Made by a program: the position numbers and the translations under genes. A stretch of 64,000 bases of DNA, from contig SLKG01000037.1 in NCBI GenBank assembly GCA_007134735.1, positions 1 to 64,000 of the forward strand, written 5' to 3'. The DNA is from Kiritimatiellia bacterium. GTDB taxonomy: Bacteria; Verrucomicrobiota; Kiritimatiellia; SLAD01. The notes below the pieces were generated by a model, which saw only the letters and a program-made list of their open reading frames with translations, made no database searches and had not been told where the DNA came from. Shown piece after piece: positions 35,399-44,393 of the stretch; position 1 is the stretch's first letter; every line of letters begins with the position of its first letter.

Positions 35399-35869
35399 TC
35401 AGGACTCGGCGCGCGCGCCTGCCGAGCAGCTCAACAGGGCGTCCCGGATTTTTACATAGCCGGTACAGCGGCACAGGTTGCCGTCCAGATGCCGCCGGAA
35501 ATCCTCCTCGCCGGCATCCGGCTTCTGGTCGAGCAGGGCCTTGGCGGCCATCACCATGCCGGGCGTGCAATAGCCGCACTGCACCGCGCCTGCGTCCGCC
35601 ATGGCCGTCTGCAACGGGTGCGGACGGTCGAAATCGCCGATGCCTTCGATGGTCTCCACGATGCGTCCGGCCACCTGGAAAGCGAACAGGATGCAGGAAT
35701 TGACAGCCCGCCCGTCCACGATAACCGTGCACGATCCGCACATCCCGTTATCGCATCCGCACTTCGTGCCCGTCAGCCCCGAGCGGCGGAGCAGGTCGAG
35801 GAACCGTTCGTCCGGCTCGATATCGAACGAGCGTTCCCGGCCATTCAAGGTAAAGGTAATGGATTTCAT
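35399..35869 (-). CDS. Xanthine dehydrogenase-family 2Fe-2S subunit
   Basis: A 156-residue iron-sulfur subunit with both expected clusters: N-terminal plant-type C39-x4-C44-x2-C47 ... C59 and C-terminal C98-x2-C101 ... C133-x-C135 (QCGYCTPG, LCRCTGY). It passes electrons between the molybdenum centre and FAD. Its start overlaps the FAD-subunit stop by four bases. A 163-base gap with an inverted repeat (GGGGAG... CTCCCC, 35322-35350) separates it from the large subunit. Confidence 0.95.
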   Translation of the reverse strand: MKSITFTLNGRERSFDIEPDERFLDLLRRSGLTGTKCGCDNGMCGSCTVIVDGRAVNSCILFAFQVAGRIVETIEGIGDFDRPHPLQTAMADAGAVQCGYCTPGMVMAAKALLDQKPDAGEEDFRRHLDGNLCRCTGYVKIRDALLSCSAGARAES

Positions 35870-36711
35870 GATCGTTCTCCCTTTGCTTCTTCATAAGCTT
35901 GTGTGAGGACATCCACGATGCGCACCGAGGCGAGATGCCGGATATAGTCGTCCGACAAACCGGCTGAACCTCTCCAGCGAACTTCCTCCAACCCGGCCTC
36001 GGCGGCCTCCGCGAATTTCTTCGGTCCGGGCCGCGCGCCCACGAGCGCTTTTTCAACAGCGGTCAGACGTGTCGGCAGCGGGACGCCCGAACCGGCGGCT
36101 ATCCGGAGTCCGCCGACGCGCCCTTCGCGCACGTCCAACCGTGCCGCCAGCGTCAGCCGGCTGAAATCACTGCCGGTTCGACGTTCCTTGTGATAACCGA
36201 ACCCTTCGCCTGCGACGAGGGGGGGGACGCGGATGGCCGTCAACAGGTCACCCGGCTGGAAGTGATGAAACGGCTGTGAGGCGAAATACGTGTCCGCGTC
36301 CACTACGCGATCCGAATCGCCGGTGATGATCATGGAGGCGTTCAGCACCAGCAGGGCCACGGGAAAATCGGACCAGGGGAAGGTGCGCACGATGGAGCCG
36401 CCGACGGTGGCTGCGTTGCGCACGGTTTGACTCACGAACGCGTCGGCGACCCGGTCGAGCACCCAGCCGTCGTCGCGGAATTCCAAAAGCTCCGCAACCC
36501 GCGTGGTCGCGCCGATCTCGAAGTTACCCTCCTCGCGGCGGATGCCGTCCAGGCCAAGCCGTGTGATATCCACGGCGATTCGGGGTGTTTCATCCCGCAG
36601 GAATACGTGCAGGGTGGATCCGGCGACCGGCACGGCCGCGTCGCCCAGTTCCTTGAGCAGGGCTCGGGCTTCATCGAGCCGGGTTGGTGTTTTGAAGTCG
36701 GTATAGTTCAT
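35866..36711 (-). CDS. Xanthine dehydrogenase-family FAD subunit
   Basis: A 281-residue FAD-binding subunit. AVPVAGSTLHVFLRDE is the first flavin-loop segment and AATVGGSIVRTFPWSDFPVALLVLNA the second (usual TxGG(S/N)). C-terminal CO_deh_flav_C-like part ends LTQAYEEAKGERS. Reoxidation of NAD+ or another acceptor would occur here. GGAGG lies six bases before ATG 36711. It overlaps the 2Fe-2S gene by four bases. The upstream gap (36712-36907) carries an array of TTTCCAA words. Confidence 0.93.
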   Translation of the reverse strand: MNYTDFKTPTRLDEARALLKELGDAAVPVAGSTLHVFLRDETPRIAVDITRLGLDGIRREEGNFEIGATTRVAELLEFRDDGWVLDRVADAFVSQTVRNAATVGGSIVRTFPWSDFPVALLVLNASMIITGDSDRVVDADTYFASQPFHHFQPGDLLTAIRVPPLVAGEGFGYHKERRTGSDFSRLTLAARLDVREGRVGGLRIAAGSGVPLPTRLTAVEKALVGARPGPKKFAEAAEAGLEEVRWRGSAGLSDDYIRHLASVRIVDVLTQAYEEAKGERS

Positions 36712-36738
36712 GATGGACCTCCGGTGTGGGAGAGCGGT

Positions 36739-36904
36739 TGTAGGTTTTGGGTTATAGGTTTTAGGAAGGGTGTGAGGAAAGGCGGGTTTCCAATGATTGG
36801 AAACGGGAACAGTAATTCTTTCCAACGATTGGGAAAACGACACCGAAAACTTTCCAACGATTGGATGTTCTTCCCTGGAACCTGTAACCCAAAACCTAAA
36901 ACCT
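36739..36904. repeat. Word array: three TTTCCAAYGATTGG boxes with 32-bp period inside an inverted repeat
   Basis: Three near-identical palindromic boxes TTTCCAA(T/C)GATTGG begin at 36787, 36819 and 36851, an exact 32-base spacing. They are enclosed by TAGGTTTTGGGTTATAGGTTTTAGG (36740-36765) and its near complement near 36880-36904. The element lies between the deaminase stop and the FAD-subunit start within the operon. Confidence 0.85.
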
Positions 36905-36907
36905 TCC

Positions 36908-38323
36908 TCATCGGTACTTCACCCCCAGTTTATCCTCCGTCGCCTTCAGCATCCGTTCCGCGATTTCGTTGGCGCGGTGGAAGAGGGCTTGCTCGTCCAG
37001 GTCCACCAATTGCCCGTGACGGACCAGGATACGGCCGTTGACCATGGTCAGGTCCGCGCGCGGTCCGGCCCCGCAGAAGAGGAGGGCATGGGCCGGATCG
37101 GCCATGGCCCCGGCATAATCGATGCGGTCGAGCCGGAACATGGCCAGGTCGGCGGCGGCGCCGGGCTTGATCCGGCCGATTTCCGGCTGACCCAGAATGG
37201 CGGCGCCGCCCGTGGTGGCCATTTCCAGCACACGCCGCGGCGGCATGGATTCCACGGATGTACCCACCCGGTGCACCAGCAAGGCCATCTGCAGTTCACG
37301 GGCGAGATTGGATGAATCGTTGCTGGCGCTGCCGTCCACCGCGAGCCCCACGGGCACGCCGGCCTGCCGCATGGCCGGGATCGGCGCGATGCCGGATCCC
37401 AGGCGCAGGTTGGAAGAGGGGCAATGCGCAATGCCGGTCCGGGTATCGGCCAGGCGCCGGATTTCGTCCTCGTTGAAATAAATGCCGTGGGCAAACCAGA
37501 CGTCGTCGCCGATCCAGCCGACCTCCGCCATGTAATCGAGCGGGCGTTTTCCGTACACCTCCAGGCAATATTTCTCTTCGTCCAGGGTCTCGCACAGGTG
37601 CGTATGACAACGCACCCCGCGGCGCCGCGCGACCTGTATGGTTTCCTCCAGCAGTTCCGTGGTGACCGAAAACGGGGAGCAGGGCGCCAGAATGATCCGG
37701 CACATGGAGTGGGGGGCGGGGTCGTGGTATTTATCAATGACCCGCTCGCAGTCGGCCAGGATCGCTTCCGGTTTCTGAACGAGATCGTCCGGCGGCAGAC
37801 CGCCCTCGGATTTGCCGCGGCTCATACTGCCGCGCGTAGGATGAAAGCGGACGCCCATTTTCCGGGCCGTCTCGATTTCCACGTCGAGCAGTTCGGCCGA
37901 GGCTTTGTTCGGAAAGACGTAAAAATGATCGGTCGTCGTCGTACAGCCGTACAGCAACAACTCCCCGACGCCCACCTGCGTGCTGACTTCCACCGCTTCC
38001 TCGCGCAATTCGCGCCAGACTTCGTAGAGGCCGATCAGCCAGTCAAACAATTTGGCGTTCTGAACCCGGGGAATATTGCGGGTCAGCGTTTGGTACAGGT
38101 GGTGATGCGTATTAATGAAACCCGGATAGACGACGCAATGGGATCCGTCGATGATTTCGAGGTTTTCCTGTTTGAGCCGTGTATTGAGCCGATCGGATTG
38201 ATCGGCGGGGATGATTTCGGAAATCCGTCCGTCTTCAATCAGGAGATGAGCCCCGCGCAGGTCCGGTTCACCGTCAACCATGGTGACCAGTGTGTGAATA
38301 TCGCGGATAAGATAATGACTCAT
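36908..38323 (-). CDS. Amidohydrolase, 8-oxoguanine-deaminase/AtzB-like
   Basis: A 471-residue metal-dependent deaminase. Metal and active-site motifs are FINTHHHLYQTLTR (HxH), CHTHLCETLDE (His), FAHGIYF (His) and the aspartate of VDGSASNDSSN. The SASNDSSN signature is that of 8-oxoguanine deaminases, which convert 8-oxoguanine to urate with loss of ammonia, though related members act on triazines or guanine. It sits between an SsnA-like hydrolase and the molybdenum-hydroxylase subunits, so a purine role is likely. The start at 38323 has a GGGATAA site; an upstream ATG at 38365 is less likely. Confidence 0.85.
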   Translation of the reverse strand: MSHYLIRDIHTLVTMVDGEPDLRGAHLLIEDGRISEIIPADQSDRLNTRLKQENLEIIDGSHCVVYPGFINTHHHLYQTLTRNIPRVQNAKLFDWLIGLYEVWRELREEAVEVSTQVGVGELLLYGCTTTTDHFYVFPNKASAELLDVEIETARKMGVRFHPTRGSMSRGKSEGGLPPDDLVQKPEAILADCERVIDKYHDPAPHSMCRIILAPCSPFSVTTELLEETIQVARRRGVRCHTHLCETLDEEKYCLEVYGKRPLDYMAEVGWIGDDVWFAHGIYFNEDEIRRLADTRTGIAHCPSSNLRLGSGIAPIPAMRQAGVPVGLAVDGSASNDSSNLARELQMALLVHRVGTSVESMPPRRVLEMATTGGAAILGQPEIGRIKPGAAADLAMFRLDRIDYAGAMADPAHALLFCGAGPRADLTMVNGRILVRHGQLVDLDEQALFHRANEIAERMLKATEDKLGVKYR

Positions 38324-38506
38324 CTTATTATCCCAATCGGTACTGCGGCATATGTGATCAACCATAACTCTAGGCCGGGAGCGAGCGCAGGGTCAAGGAA
38401 AAGGCGTGGGGGCTGATCGTCGGACCCCGGCGTTCGCAACCCACTCTTTCACCGGCAACGTCTCCCGGAACGATCGGGGTGAGAGCATGTGCCCTGAATA
38501 CGAGTT

Positions 38507-39829
38507 TTACTGGATCCGGCTCCAGACGCCTTTTGCGCGCTCCACGCAGTGGGCGCGGACGGCTTCTTCGTCGATGCCGGTCATGCGGCCGTTTTCGACG
38601 ATGATTCTGCCGCGCGCGATGGTGGTGCCGACGCGGGCGAAGCTCAGCCCGTAGAGCAGGTGCCCGTAAAAGGTGTCCTTGTTGAGGGGTGTAAAGGGCA
38701 CATAATCGGGAATGATGACATCGGCCAGTGCGCCGGGCGTCAGGGTGCCGCGTGGTTTTTTGAAGATCCGGTTGCAGATTTCCCGATTGTTCTTGAGCAG
38801 GATTTCCGCCGCTTCGACGAAGGCTACGCGGGGATCGCGCCGGTATGCGCGTTGAAGCAGGTAGAGCGCGCGCGCCTGGGAGATCATGTGCGAGGACATT
38901 CCGTCGGTGCCGAGCCCCACGGGAACCCCCCGTTGCAGCAGTTCAAGGATGGGGGTTATCCCGAGCCCGTTGTTCATGTTGGATTCGGGGTTGTTGACCA
39001 GGATGGAATCCGTGGTTTTGAGCAGGTCCATTTCACGCGCTCCAAAGTGGATGCCGTGCGCGAAGATGGTCTGGGGACCCGGGATGCCGAAATCGTTGAA
39101 GCGATCCATGACGCGCCGCTGGTATTTTTCGTAGGCGATATCCACATCGATTTCCGCCTCCGCCACGTGGGCGTGAAAACCGGTATCCAGCTCATGACCG
39201 ATTTCGGAACAGCGCTCCAGGGTCGGGGTGCTCAGGGTCATGAGCGCATGCAGGCCGAACAGCGCGGTGATTTGGTCGTCGTCCGTTTCCCGGCATTTCC
39301 GGATGAACCGTTCGTTTTCTTCAATGCCGTGCCCCTGTTCGTTGCGGTCTGAAACCTCGTAGCACAGGCACCCGTTTAACCCGACCTCTCGAAAGGCCTT
39401 TTCGACAAGATCCAGGCTCCCGTCGGCACAGGACGGTGATGCGTGGTGGTCGATGATGGTGGTGCAGCCGGCGCGGGCGGCGTACATGACCGCGATGAGC
39501 GCCGAGTAATACACGTCTTCCGGGTCCAGGGCGCGATCCAGTTTCCACCACAACCGTTCGAGGATCTCCTTGAAGTTGCGCGCCGGTTCGCCCGGCGGGG
39601 TGAATCCCCGGGCAAAGGTGGAATAGAGGTGGTGATGTGCATTGATCAGGCCGGGCATGACCAGGTTTCCGCCGGCATCGATCTCGCGGTCGGCCGGGTA
39701 CTGGTCATCGGGGAAAACACCGGCGTCGACGATGGTATCGTCTTCGATATACACGCTGCCTCCGGCGATCATGTCGTCATCATGGTTGAGGGTGACCACC
39801 ACGCCGTTCTTAATCAGTAATGAGCTCAT
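38507..39829 (-). CDS. ssnA: SsnA-like amidohydrolase
   Basis: A 440-residue amidohydrolase resembling SsnA, a protein encoded with selenium-dependent molybdenum hydroxylases in E. coli and clostridia. Landmarks are LVMPGLINAHHHLYSTFARG, LWWKLDRALDPEDVYYSALI, TTIIDHHASPSCADGSLDLVEKAFREVGL, NPESNMNNGLG and LGTDGMSS, all matching the SsnA pattern known to me. Its own reaction is not established; it may deaminate a purine derivative. GGAGG lies six bases before the ATG at 39829. It is the first gene of the minus-strand purine operon. Confidence 0.85.
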   Translation of the reverse strand: MSSLLIKNGVVVTLNHDDDMIAGGSVYIEDDTIVDAGVFPDDQYPADREIDAGGNLVMPGLINAHHHLYSTFARGFTPPGEPARNFKEILERLWWKLDRALDPEDVYYSALIAVMYAARAGCTTIIDHHASPSCADGSLDLVEKAFREVGLNGCLCYEVSDRNEQGHGIEENERFIRKCRETDDDQITALFGLHALMTLSTPTLERCSEIGHELDTGFHAHVAEAEIDVDIAYEKYQRRVMDRFNDFGIPGPQTIFAHGIHFGAREMDLLKTTDSILVNNPESNMNNGLGITPILELLQRGVPVGLGTDGMSSHMISQARALYLLQRAYRRDPRVAFVEAAEILLKNNREICNRIFKKPRGTLTPGALADVIIPDYVPFTPLNKDTFYGHLLYGLSFARVGTTIARGRIIVENGRMTGIDEEAVRAHCVERAKGVWSRIQ

Positions 39830-40085
39830 GCCGTGCCTCCAAAACTATTTATAATTGATCAACTAACCGGTATTGTAGCAACACATGGAAGTATTGTACG
39901 GTTTTTTGCGGATCATGAGCATCATTATTTTTTCCCAGACTCTTGTAGCCGCGCCTGTTCCGGCGCGGCGGAGCGATCGGGAGGGCCGGTCACCGCTTAT
40001 CCGCCTTCGCGCGGGCTTCGCCTGCGCTACGGCGCGACAGGTCAGCGACGGCTATGGGACGCGTATTCTCAAACGAGTCCGGATT

Positions 40086-40952
40086 ATGGGAGGGCTTTTG
40101 GGGGTATGGCTTCTGGCGGGCTTCATGAGCCACCAGGTTTACGCGGCGAATTTGGAGTACACGGTTCAGGCCGGCGACACCTTGAGCGGCATTGCCCAGC
40201 GGGAGGGGGTCAGCGCGGATCTGATTCAGCGGTACAACAACCTGGCCCATCCGGACCGGCTGCGCGTCGGACAGGTTCTGCGGATTCCGCCCGGTCCGGA
40301 CGCGCCGGTTCCCTACGAGGTTCGCCGCGGCGAATCGCTGAGCGTGATTGCGCGCCGCCATGGGATGACGACCGGGGAACTTGCGGAATACAACGACATC
40401 GGCGATCCCGATCAACTGCGCGCGGGTCAGATTATCCAGGTGCCCGCGCGGGCGGCCCTGCGGCATACGCCGTTGCCGCCGGATGTGCGGCGTGCGCTGG
40501 ACCGGATTCGGGTCCGGCCGGGATGGCGGGTGATTGTGCTTCATCACAGCGGCGTGAACCGGGGCAACATGAAGGACATGGACCGGTACCATCGCGAACA
40601 GCGCCGGATGCAGAACGGCCTGGCGTATCATTTCGTCATCGGCAACGGGCGCGGCGGCATGCGGGACGGGGAGATCGGCATCACGCATCGCTGGCGCCGG
40701 CAACTTGACGGGGGGCATCTCCGCAGCGCGGCGCAGAATCAATACAGCATCGGGATCTGTTTGATCGGCAATTTCGAAGTGGATCGGCCCACGCCGAGGC
40801 AGATGGAAAGCCTGCGCGCGCTGGTGCAATACCTGCAAAGCCGAACGGACATCGGGATCGATGGTGTGCGAACACATCAACAGGTTAATCCCCGGCCCAC
40901 GCAGTGTCCGGGCCGGCATTTTCCGACGGCGCAATTCGTGGGGAGCTTGTAG
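40086..40952 (+). CDS. LysM-containing N-acetylmuramoyl-L-alanine amidase
   Basis: A 288-residue cell-wall amidase. Signal peptide MGGLLGVWLLAGFMSHQVYA. Two LysM repeats follow (YTVQAGDTLSGIAQREGVSADLIQRYN and YEVRRGESLSVIARRHGMTTGELAEYN) that bind glycan strands. The rest is an Amidase_2/PGRP domain with VIVLHHSGVN, YHFVIGNG and a C-terminal C-P-G-R-H motif (zinc ligands H, H, C). It would cleave peptide from muramic acid in the envelope. Start 40086 fits the signal peptide; the region upstream is GC-rich hairpin DNA. Confidence 0.9.
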   Translation: MGGLLGVWLLAGFMSHQVYAANLEYTVQAGDTLSGIAQREGVSADLIQRYNNLAHPDRLRVGQVLRIPPGPDAPVPYEVRRGESLSVIARRHGMTTGELAEYNDIGDPDQLRAGQIIQVPARAALRHTPLPPDVRRALDRIRVRPGWRVIVLHHSGVNRGNMKDMDRYHREQRRMQNGLAYHFVIGNGRGGMRDGEIGITHRWRRQLDGGHLRSAAQNQYSIGICLIGNFEVDRPTPRQMESLRALVQYLQSRTDIGIDGVRTHQQVNPRPTQCPGRHFPTAQFVGSL

Positions 40953-40957
40953 GGGCG

Positions 40958-41152
40958 ATGTTAAAAACCCTTTATTCCATAGTACGCCTGGTGGCTTATG
41001 TGTCCGGGATTGCGGGGTTGGTGCTCATATTGGTGGCCCGCCGGACCGCCGGTCCGGGCATAGGCCTGGCCGAGGTGGGGTTTATCCTGCTGGTGATTAT
41101 GTTTGTGTGCTTCGTAATCTCTTATTTTGTGTATTTTATAAAGCGGGGTTGA
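40958..41152 (+). CDS. Small two-helix membrane protein
   Basis: 64 residues, two hydrophobic segments (IVRLVAYVSGIAGLVLILVA and GFILLVIMFVCFVISYFVYFI) joined by a short loop RRTAGPGIGLAEV. AGGGGC precedes the ATG; it starts 5 bases after the amidase stop. A small envelope protein; no family recognised. The rplM promoter overlaps its 3' end. Confidence 0.65.
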   Translation: MLKTLYSIVRLVAYVSGIAGLVLILVARRTAGPGIGLAEVGFILLVIMFVCFVISYFVYFIKRG

Positions 41153-41177
41153 CAGGGCCCCCCTCCTTGGCTATGTT
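41148..41177 (+). promoter_or_regulatory. Sigma-70 promoter of rplM-rpsI
   Basis: A perfect TTGACA at 41148-41153 and TATGTT at 41172-41177, spaced by 18 bases. It would start transcription near 41184, giving a short leader of about 30 bases before the rplM ATG. The -35 box overlaps the stop codon of the small membrane protein. Confidence 0.7.
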
Positions 41178-41212
41178 TCGCCCCTCATCCCCCGAAAAGG
41201 GCGTATTTGAAC

Positions 41213-41644
41213 ATGAAAACCACATTGGTCAAAGAGAACGAGATTACCCGGTCGTGGCATCTGGTGGATGCCGCGGATCAACCTGTCGGCCGGGTGGCGG
41301 TGCGTGTTGCGCGGTTATTGCGGGGCAAGGACAAGGTTACGTTTGCGCCGCATATCGACCAGGGCGATTTTGTTGTCGTGATCAACGCCGCGAAGGCGAA
41401 ACTGACGGGTTCCAAGGAAGCGCAGAAAATATACAAGCATTACACCGGGTATCCGAGTGGGCTGAGGGAATTCTCCGCGGCGCTGATTCGTGAAAAGAAT
41501 CCCACCCGATTGATCATGCAGGCGGTGGGTGGTATGCTGCCCAAGAACAAGCAGGGCCGTCAGATGATTCGGCGTCTGCGTGTGTATGCGGGGTCGGAGC
41601 ATCCTCACGAGGCGCAGCATCCGGAACCCGTTCAACGGGGATAG
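41213..41644 (+). CDS. rplM: Ribosomal protein L13
   Basis: Large-subunit ribosomal protein L13, 143 residues. WHLVDAADQPVGRVAVRVARLLRGKDK and VVVINAAKAKLTGSKEAQKIYKHYTGYPSG are conserved blocks; AVGGMLPKNKQGRQMIRRLRVYAGSEHPHEAQHP is the standard C-terminal. The ATG at 41213 is preferred to a TTG six bases upstream. It is followed after 11 bases by rpsI, the usual L13-S9 operon. Confidence 0.98.
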   Translation: MKTTLVKENEITRSWHLVDAADQPVGRVAVRVARLLRGKDKVTFAPHIDQGDFVVVINAAKAKLTGSKEAQKIYKHYTGYPSGLREFSAALIREKNPTRLIMQAVGGMLPKNKQGRQMIRRLRVYAGSEHPHEAQHPEPVQRG

Positions 41645-41655
41645 GAAAACAGGAC

Positions 41656-42060
41656 ATGGCCGTACAGACAAAAATTGCTGAATACATGGCGACCGGCCGG
41701 CGAAAGACCGCGGTGGCGCGGGTGCGCCTGGCGCTGGGTGTGGGGAAGATGATCATAAACGGCCGGGACGTGGATCGTTATTTCAACAGCGAGGCCCTGA
41801 CCCGGTATATCCAGCAGCCGTTTCAAGTGGCCGATGCCGTTAAACGATATGATGTGCTGGCCAACGTGCATGGCGGCGGCCTGGCCAGCCAGGCGGGCGC
41901 CCTCCGGCACGGTATTTCCCGGGCCTTGGTGGAAGCCGATCCCGATCTCAAGGCCGCCCTCAAGGAGGCGGGTTGCCTGACCCGCGATTCGCGTATGAAG
42001 GAGCGCAAGAAAGCCGGACAACCAGGGGCGCGCAAGCGATTCCAGTTCTCCAAGCGCTGA
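41656..42060 (+). CDS. rpsI: Ribosomal protein S9
   Basis: Small-subunit protein S9, 134 residues. YMATGRRKTAVARVRL, INGRDVDRYFN and DVLANVHGGGLASQAGALRHGISRAL are conserved, and the C-terminus KKAGQPGARKRFQFSKR is the tail that reaches the P-site tRNA. It shares a transcript with rplM and ends 23 bases before a strong terminator. Confidence 0.98.
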   Translation: MAVQTKIAEYMATGRRKTAVARVRLALGVGKMIINGRDVDRYFNSEALTRYIQQPFQVADAVKRYDVLANVHGGGLASQAGALRHGISRALVEADPDLKAALKEAGCLTRDSRMKERKKAGQPGARKRFQFSKR

Positions 42061-42083
42061 TACGGGTATTTCTTATTGCTTGT

Positions 42084-42121
42084 CGACCCCGAATGTGTTT
42101 AGCGTTCGGGGTCGTTTTTTT
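42084..42121 (+). terminator. Rho-independent terminator of rplM-rpsI
   Basis: GACCCCGAA, an 11-base loop, then TTCGGGGTC followed by G and seven T. A 9-bp stem plus T-run, 24 bases past the rpsI stop. Confidence 0.93.
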
Positions 42122-42235
42122 GTGTGAGAAGAAGGTCTTTCGTGTCGCGTATCAGGTGTCGGGTGTCGGGGGTAAGAATTGGGGAGCCGATTGATCTGAT
42201 TTGAGCGTAATGGCGATAAACGGTTGCGGACGAAC

Positions 42236-43432
42236 ATGAAATCTACTGTACGGGATGACAACGTATTGCCGGCCGGATTCAAGGCGGCGGGCGTTCGGGC
42301 GGGTATCAAGAGGCGGACAGCCAAGGATATGGCCCTGCTCGTTTCGGATTTGCCGGCCACGGTGGCGGGCGTGTTTACGTCCAACCGGGTCGCGGCCGCG
42401 CCGGTCCATCTGTGCCGGGAGCGGGTGCGGGGCGGTACGGCCTGCGCGGTCATCGTCAACAGCGGAAACGCGAATGCCTGCACGGGCAAGGCGGGCATGG
42501 CGGACGCGAAGAAGATGGCCGGCTTTGCCGCGAAAGGATTGGGCGTCAAGGCGGAAACGGTATTCGTCTGTTCGACCGGTCATATCGGCGTGAGACTTCC
42601 CATGGACGTGATCGAGCGGGGCGTGGAGAAGTTGCTGGGCGAATTGTCCGAACGGGGCGGAAGGAATGCCGCCGAGGCTATCATGACGACGGATGTGCGG
42701 CCCAAATACCGGACCGTCCGGCTGCGTATTGACGGAAAGCCCGTTACGATTTCCGGCCTTGCCAAAGGATCCGGCATGATCGAACCGAACATGGCCACGA
42801 TGCTGTGTTTTCTGATGACCGACGCGGCCGTGGAGCGGAAAGCCCTGCAAACGGCCTTGAAAGAGGCGGTTGATCAGAGTTTCAACCGGATCACGGTGGA
42901 CGGCGACGAAAGCACAAACGACACGGTCCTTTTCATGGCCAACGGCGCGGCGGGCAACAGGCCCTTGAACAGGAAGCATCCTGACTGGGCGAAGTTTACG
43001 GCGGCGCTCCACGGGATCGCCCTGGAACTGGCCCTGGCTATTGTGGGCGACGGCGAGGGCGCCACGAAGATTATCACGGTGCAGGTGCGCGGCGCCGCGG
43101 ACGACCGGGATGCGGACCGGGCTGCCCGGGCGATCGCGAACTCGTTCCTGGTGAAAACCTCCTGGGCGGGGAAGCGACCCAATTGGGGGCGGATCATGGA
43201 CGCCGTCGGTTATTCCGGCGCGCGGGTCGATCCGGAGAAGGTGGATATCTTTTTCGGGGAAATCCAGGCTACCCGAAACGGGGTCGCCGCGGGAGCGGAT
43301 ATCGAAGATCTGAAATCCGTGATTGCGGGGGATGAATTCACCATTACCGTGGACCTGGATCTCGGCGAGGGGGCGGCGGTGATCTATACCTGTGAAATCA
43401 CGGAGGAATACGTGCGGATCAACGTAAAGTGA
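42236..43432 (+). CDS. argJ: Bifunctional glutamate N-acetyltransferase/ornithine acetyltransferase
   Basis: A 398-residue enzyme of the cyclic arginine pathway. It transfers the acetyl group between acetylornithine and glutamate (and may also use acetyl-CoA). KGSGMIEPNMATML is the autocleavage and nucleophile region (cleavage before Thr). VNSGNANACTGKAG and TVDGDESTNDT are also typical. ATG 42236 is preferred to a TTG at 42224. argB follows with a 4-base overlap. Confidence 0.97.
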   Translation: MKSTVRDDNVLPAGFKAAGVRAGIKRRTAKDMALLVSDLPATVAGVFTSNRVAAAPVHLCRERVRGGTACAVIVNSGNANACTGKAGMADAKKMAGFAAKGLGVKAETVFVCSTGHIGVRLPMDVIERGVEKLLGELSERGGRNAAEAIMTTDVRPKYRTVRLRIDGKPVTISGLAKGSGMIEPNMATMLCFLMTDAAVERKALQTALKEAVDQSFNRITVDGDESTNDTVLFMANGAAGNRPLNRKHPDWAKFTAALHGIALELALAIVGDGEGATKIITVQVRGAADDRDADRAARAIANSFLVKTSWAGKRPNWGRIMDAVGYSGARVDPEKVDIFFGEIQATRNGVAAGADIEDLKSVIAGDEFTITVDLDLGEGAAVIYTCEITEEYVRINVK

Positions 43433-44340
43433 ATGTTATGGCCAGGATTCAAAACAAGACCATGCAGAATGTCATCGAAAAGGCCGCCGTTCTGATTGAG
43501 GCGTTGCCTTATATCCAGCGGTTCCGTGGGGAAACCGTGGTGGTCAAATTCGGCGGCAGCATCATGGATGATGAGACGGGTGTGAGCAATATCCTGAAGG
43601 ATGTGGCTTTCATGGAATGCGTGGGGTTGCGGCCGGTGATCGTCCACGGCGGCGGCAAGGCGATATCGCGGAAGATGAAGGAACGGGGGTTGAAACCCGC
43701 TTTTTTGAACGGGCTTCGAGTGACGGACGAGGCGGCGATCGGACTGGTGGAACATGTGTTGAACCACGAAGTGAACCCCCGGCTTGTATCCGTCCTGCAG
43801 ACGTTTGAATGCAAGGCGCGCGGAATGCATGGCGATGATCTTCTTCGGGTGGTTCGGCATACCGAGAAGGACGAAAAAACCGGCAAGGAACGGGATTGGG
43901 GGTATGTCGGTGATGTGACGGAAGTGGATACCACGCCCCTGGACGCGTTTCTCCGCGCCGGGATCACGCCGGTGGTCACCCCGCTGGGTCGTGGGGAGGA
44001 CCGGAAGATTTATAATGTGAACGCGGACGATGCCGCCGCGGCGCTGGCGCGGGCCTTGAAGGCGCGGAAACTGGTGTTTCTTTCGGACGTGCCGGGCCTG
44101 TTGGCCGATCCTTCGGATCCGGAGTCGCGTATTTCCACGGTCAAGGTCCAGGAGGTGGAATCGCTGATTCATCGAAAGGTGATTGACGGCGGGATGTTGC
44201 CGAAGATTTCGGGCGCGGTCAAAGCGCTCAAGGAAGGGGTGCGCAAAACGCACATCATCGATGCGGCCATGCCGCATTCGTTGCTGCTCGAGCTGTTCAC
44301 GGACAAGGGCGTCGGCACGGAGATCGTGCAAGAGTTGTGA
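43429..44340 (+). CDS. argB: Acetylglutamate kinase
   Basis: An amino-acid kinase of about 300 residues that phosphorylates N-acetylglutamate. VVVKFGGSIMDDE and VIVHGGGKAIS are the ATP-binding motifs; NVNADDAAAALARALKARKLVFLSDVPGLL and GGMLPKISGAVKALKEGV complete the fold. The GTG at 43429 overlaps the argJ stop (GTGA); an ATG at 43438 is an alternative. argD follows 54 bases after the stop. In many species ArgB is the arginine-regulated step. Confidence 0.97.
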   Translation: MNVMARIQNKTMQNVIEKAAVLIEALPYIQRFRGETVVVKFGGSIMDDETGVSNILKDVAFMECVGLRPVIVHGGGKAISRKMKERGLKPAFLNGLRVTDEAAIGLVEHVLNHEVNPRLVSVLQTFECKARGMHGDDLLRVVRHTEKDEKTGKERDWGYVGDVTEVDTTPLDAFLRAGITPVVTPLGRGEDRKIYNVNADDAAAALARALKARKLVFLSDVPGLLADPSDPESRISTVKVQEVESLIHRKVIDGGMLPKISGAVKALKEGVRKTHIIDAAMPHSLLLELFTDKGVGTEIVQEL

Positions 44341-44393
44341 CCGTGAGCGATGACGACGAATCCCGGGTACAATACAAAAATAAAGAGGTGCGC

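Noticed and set aside
39885-40085. Upstream extension of the LysM amidase
   Set aside because: The segment covers GC-rich hairpin DNA, and the signal peptide fits a start at 40086.
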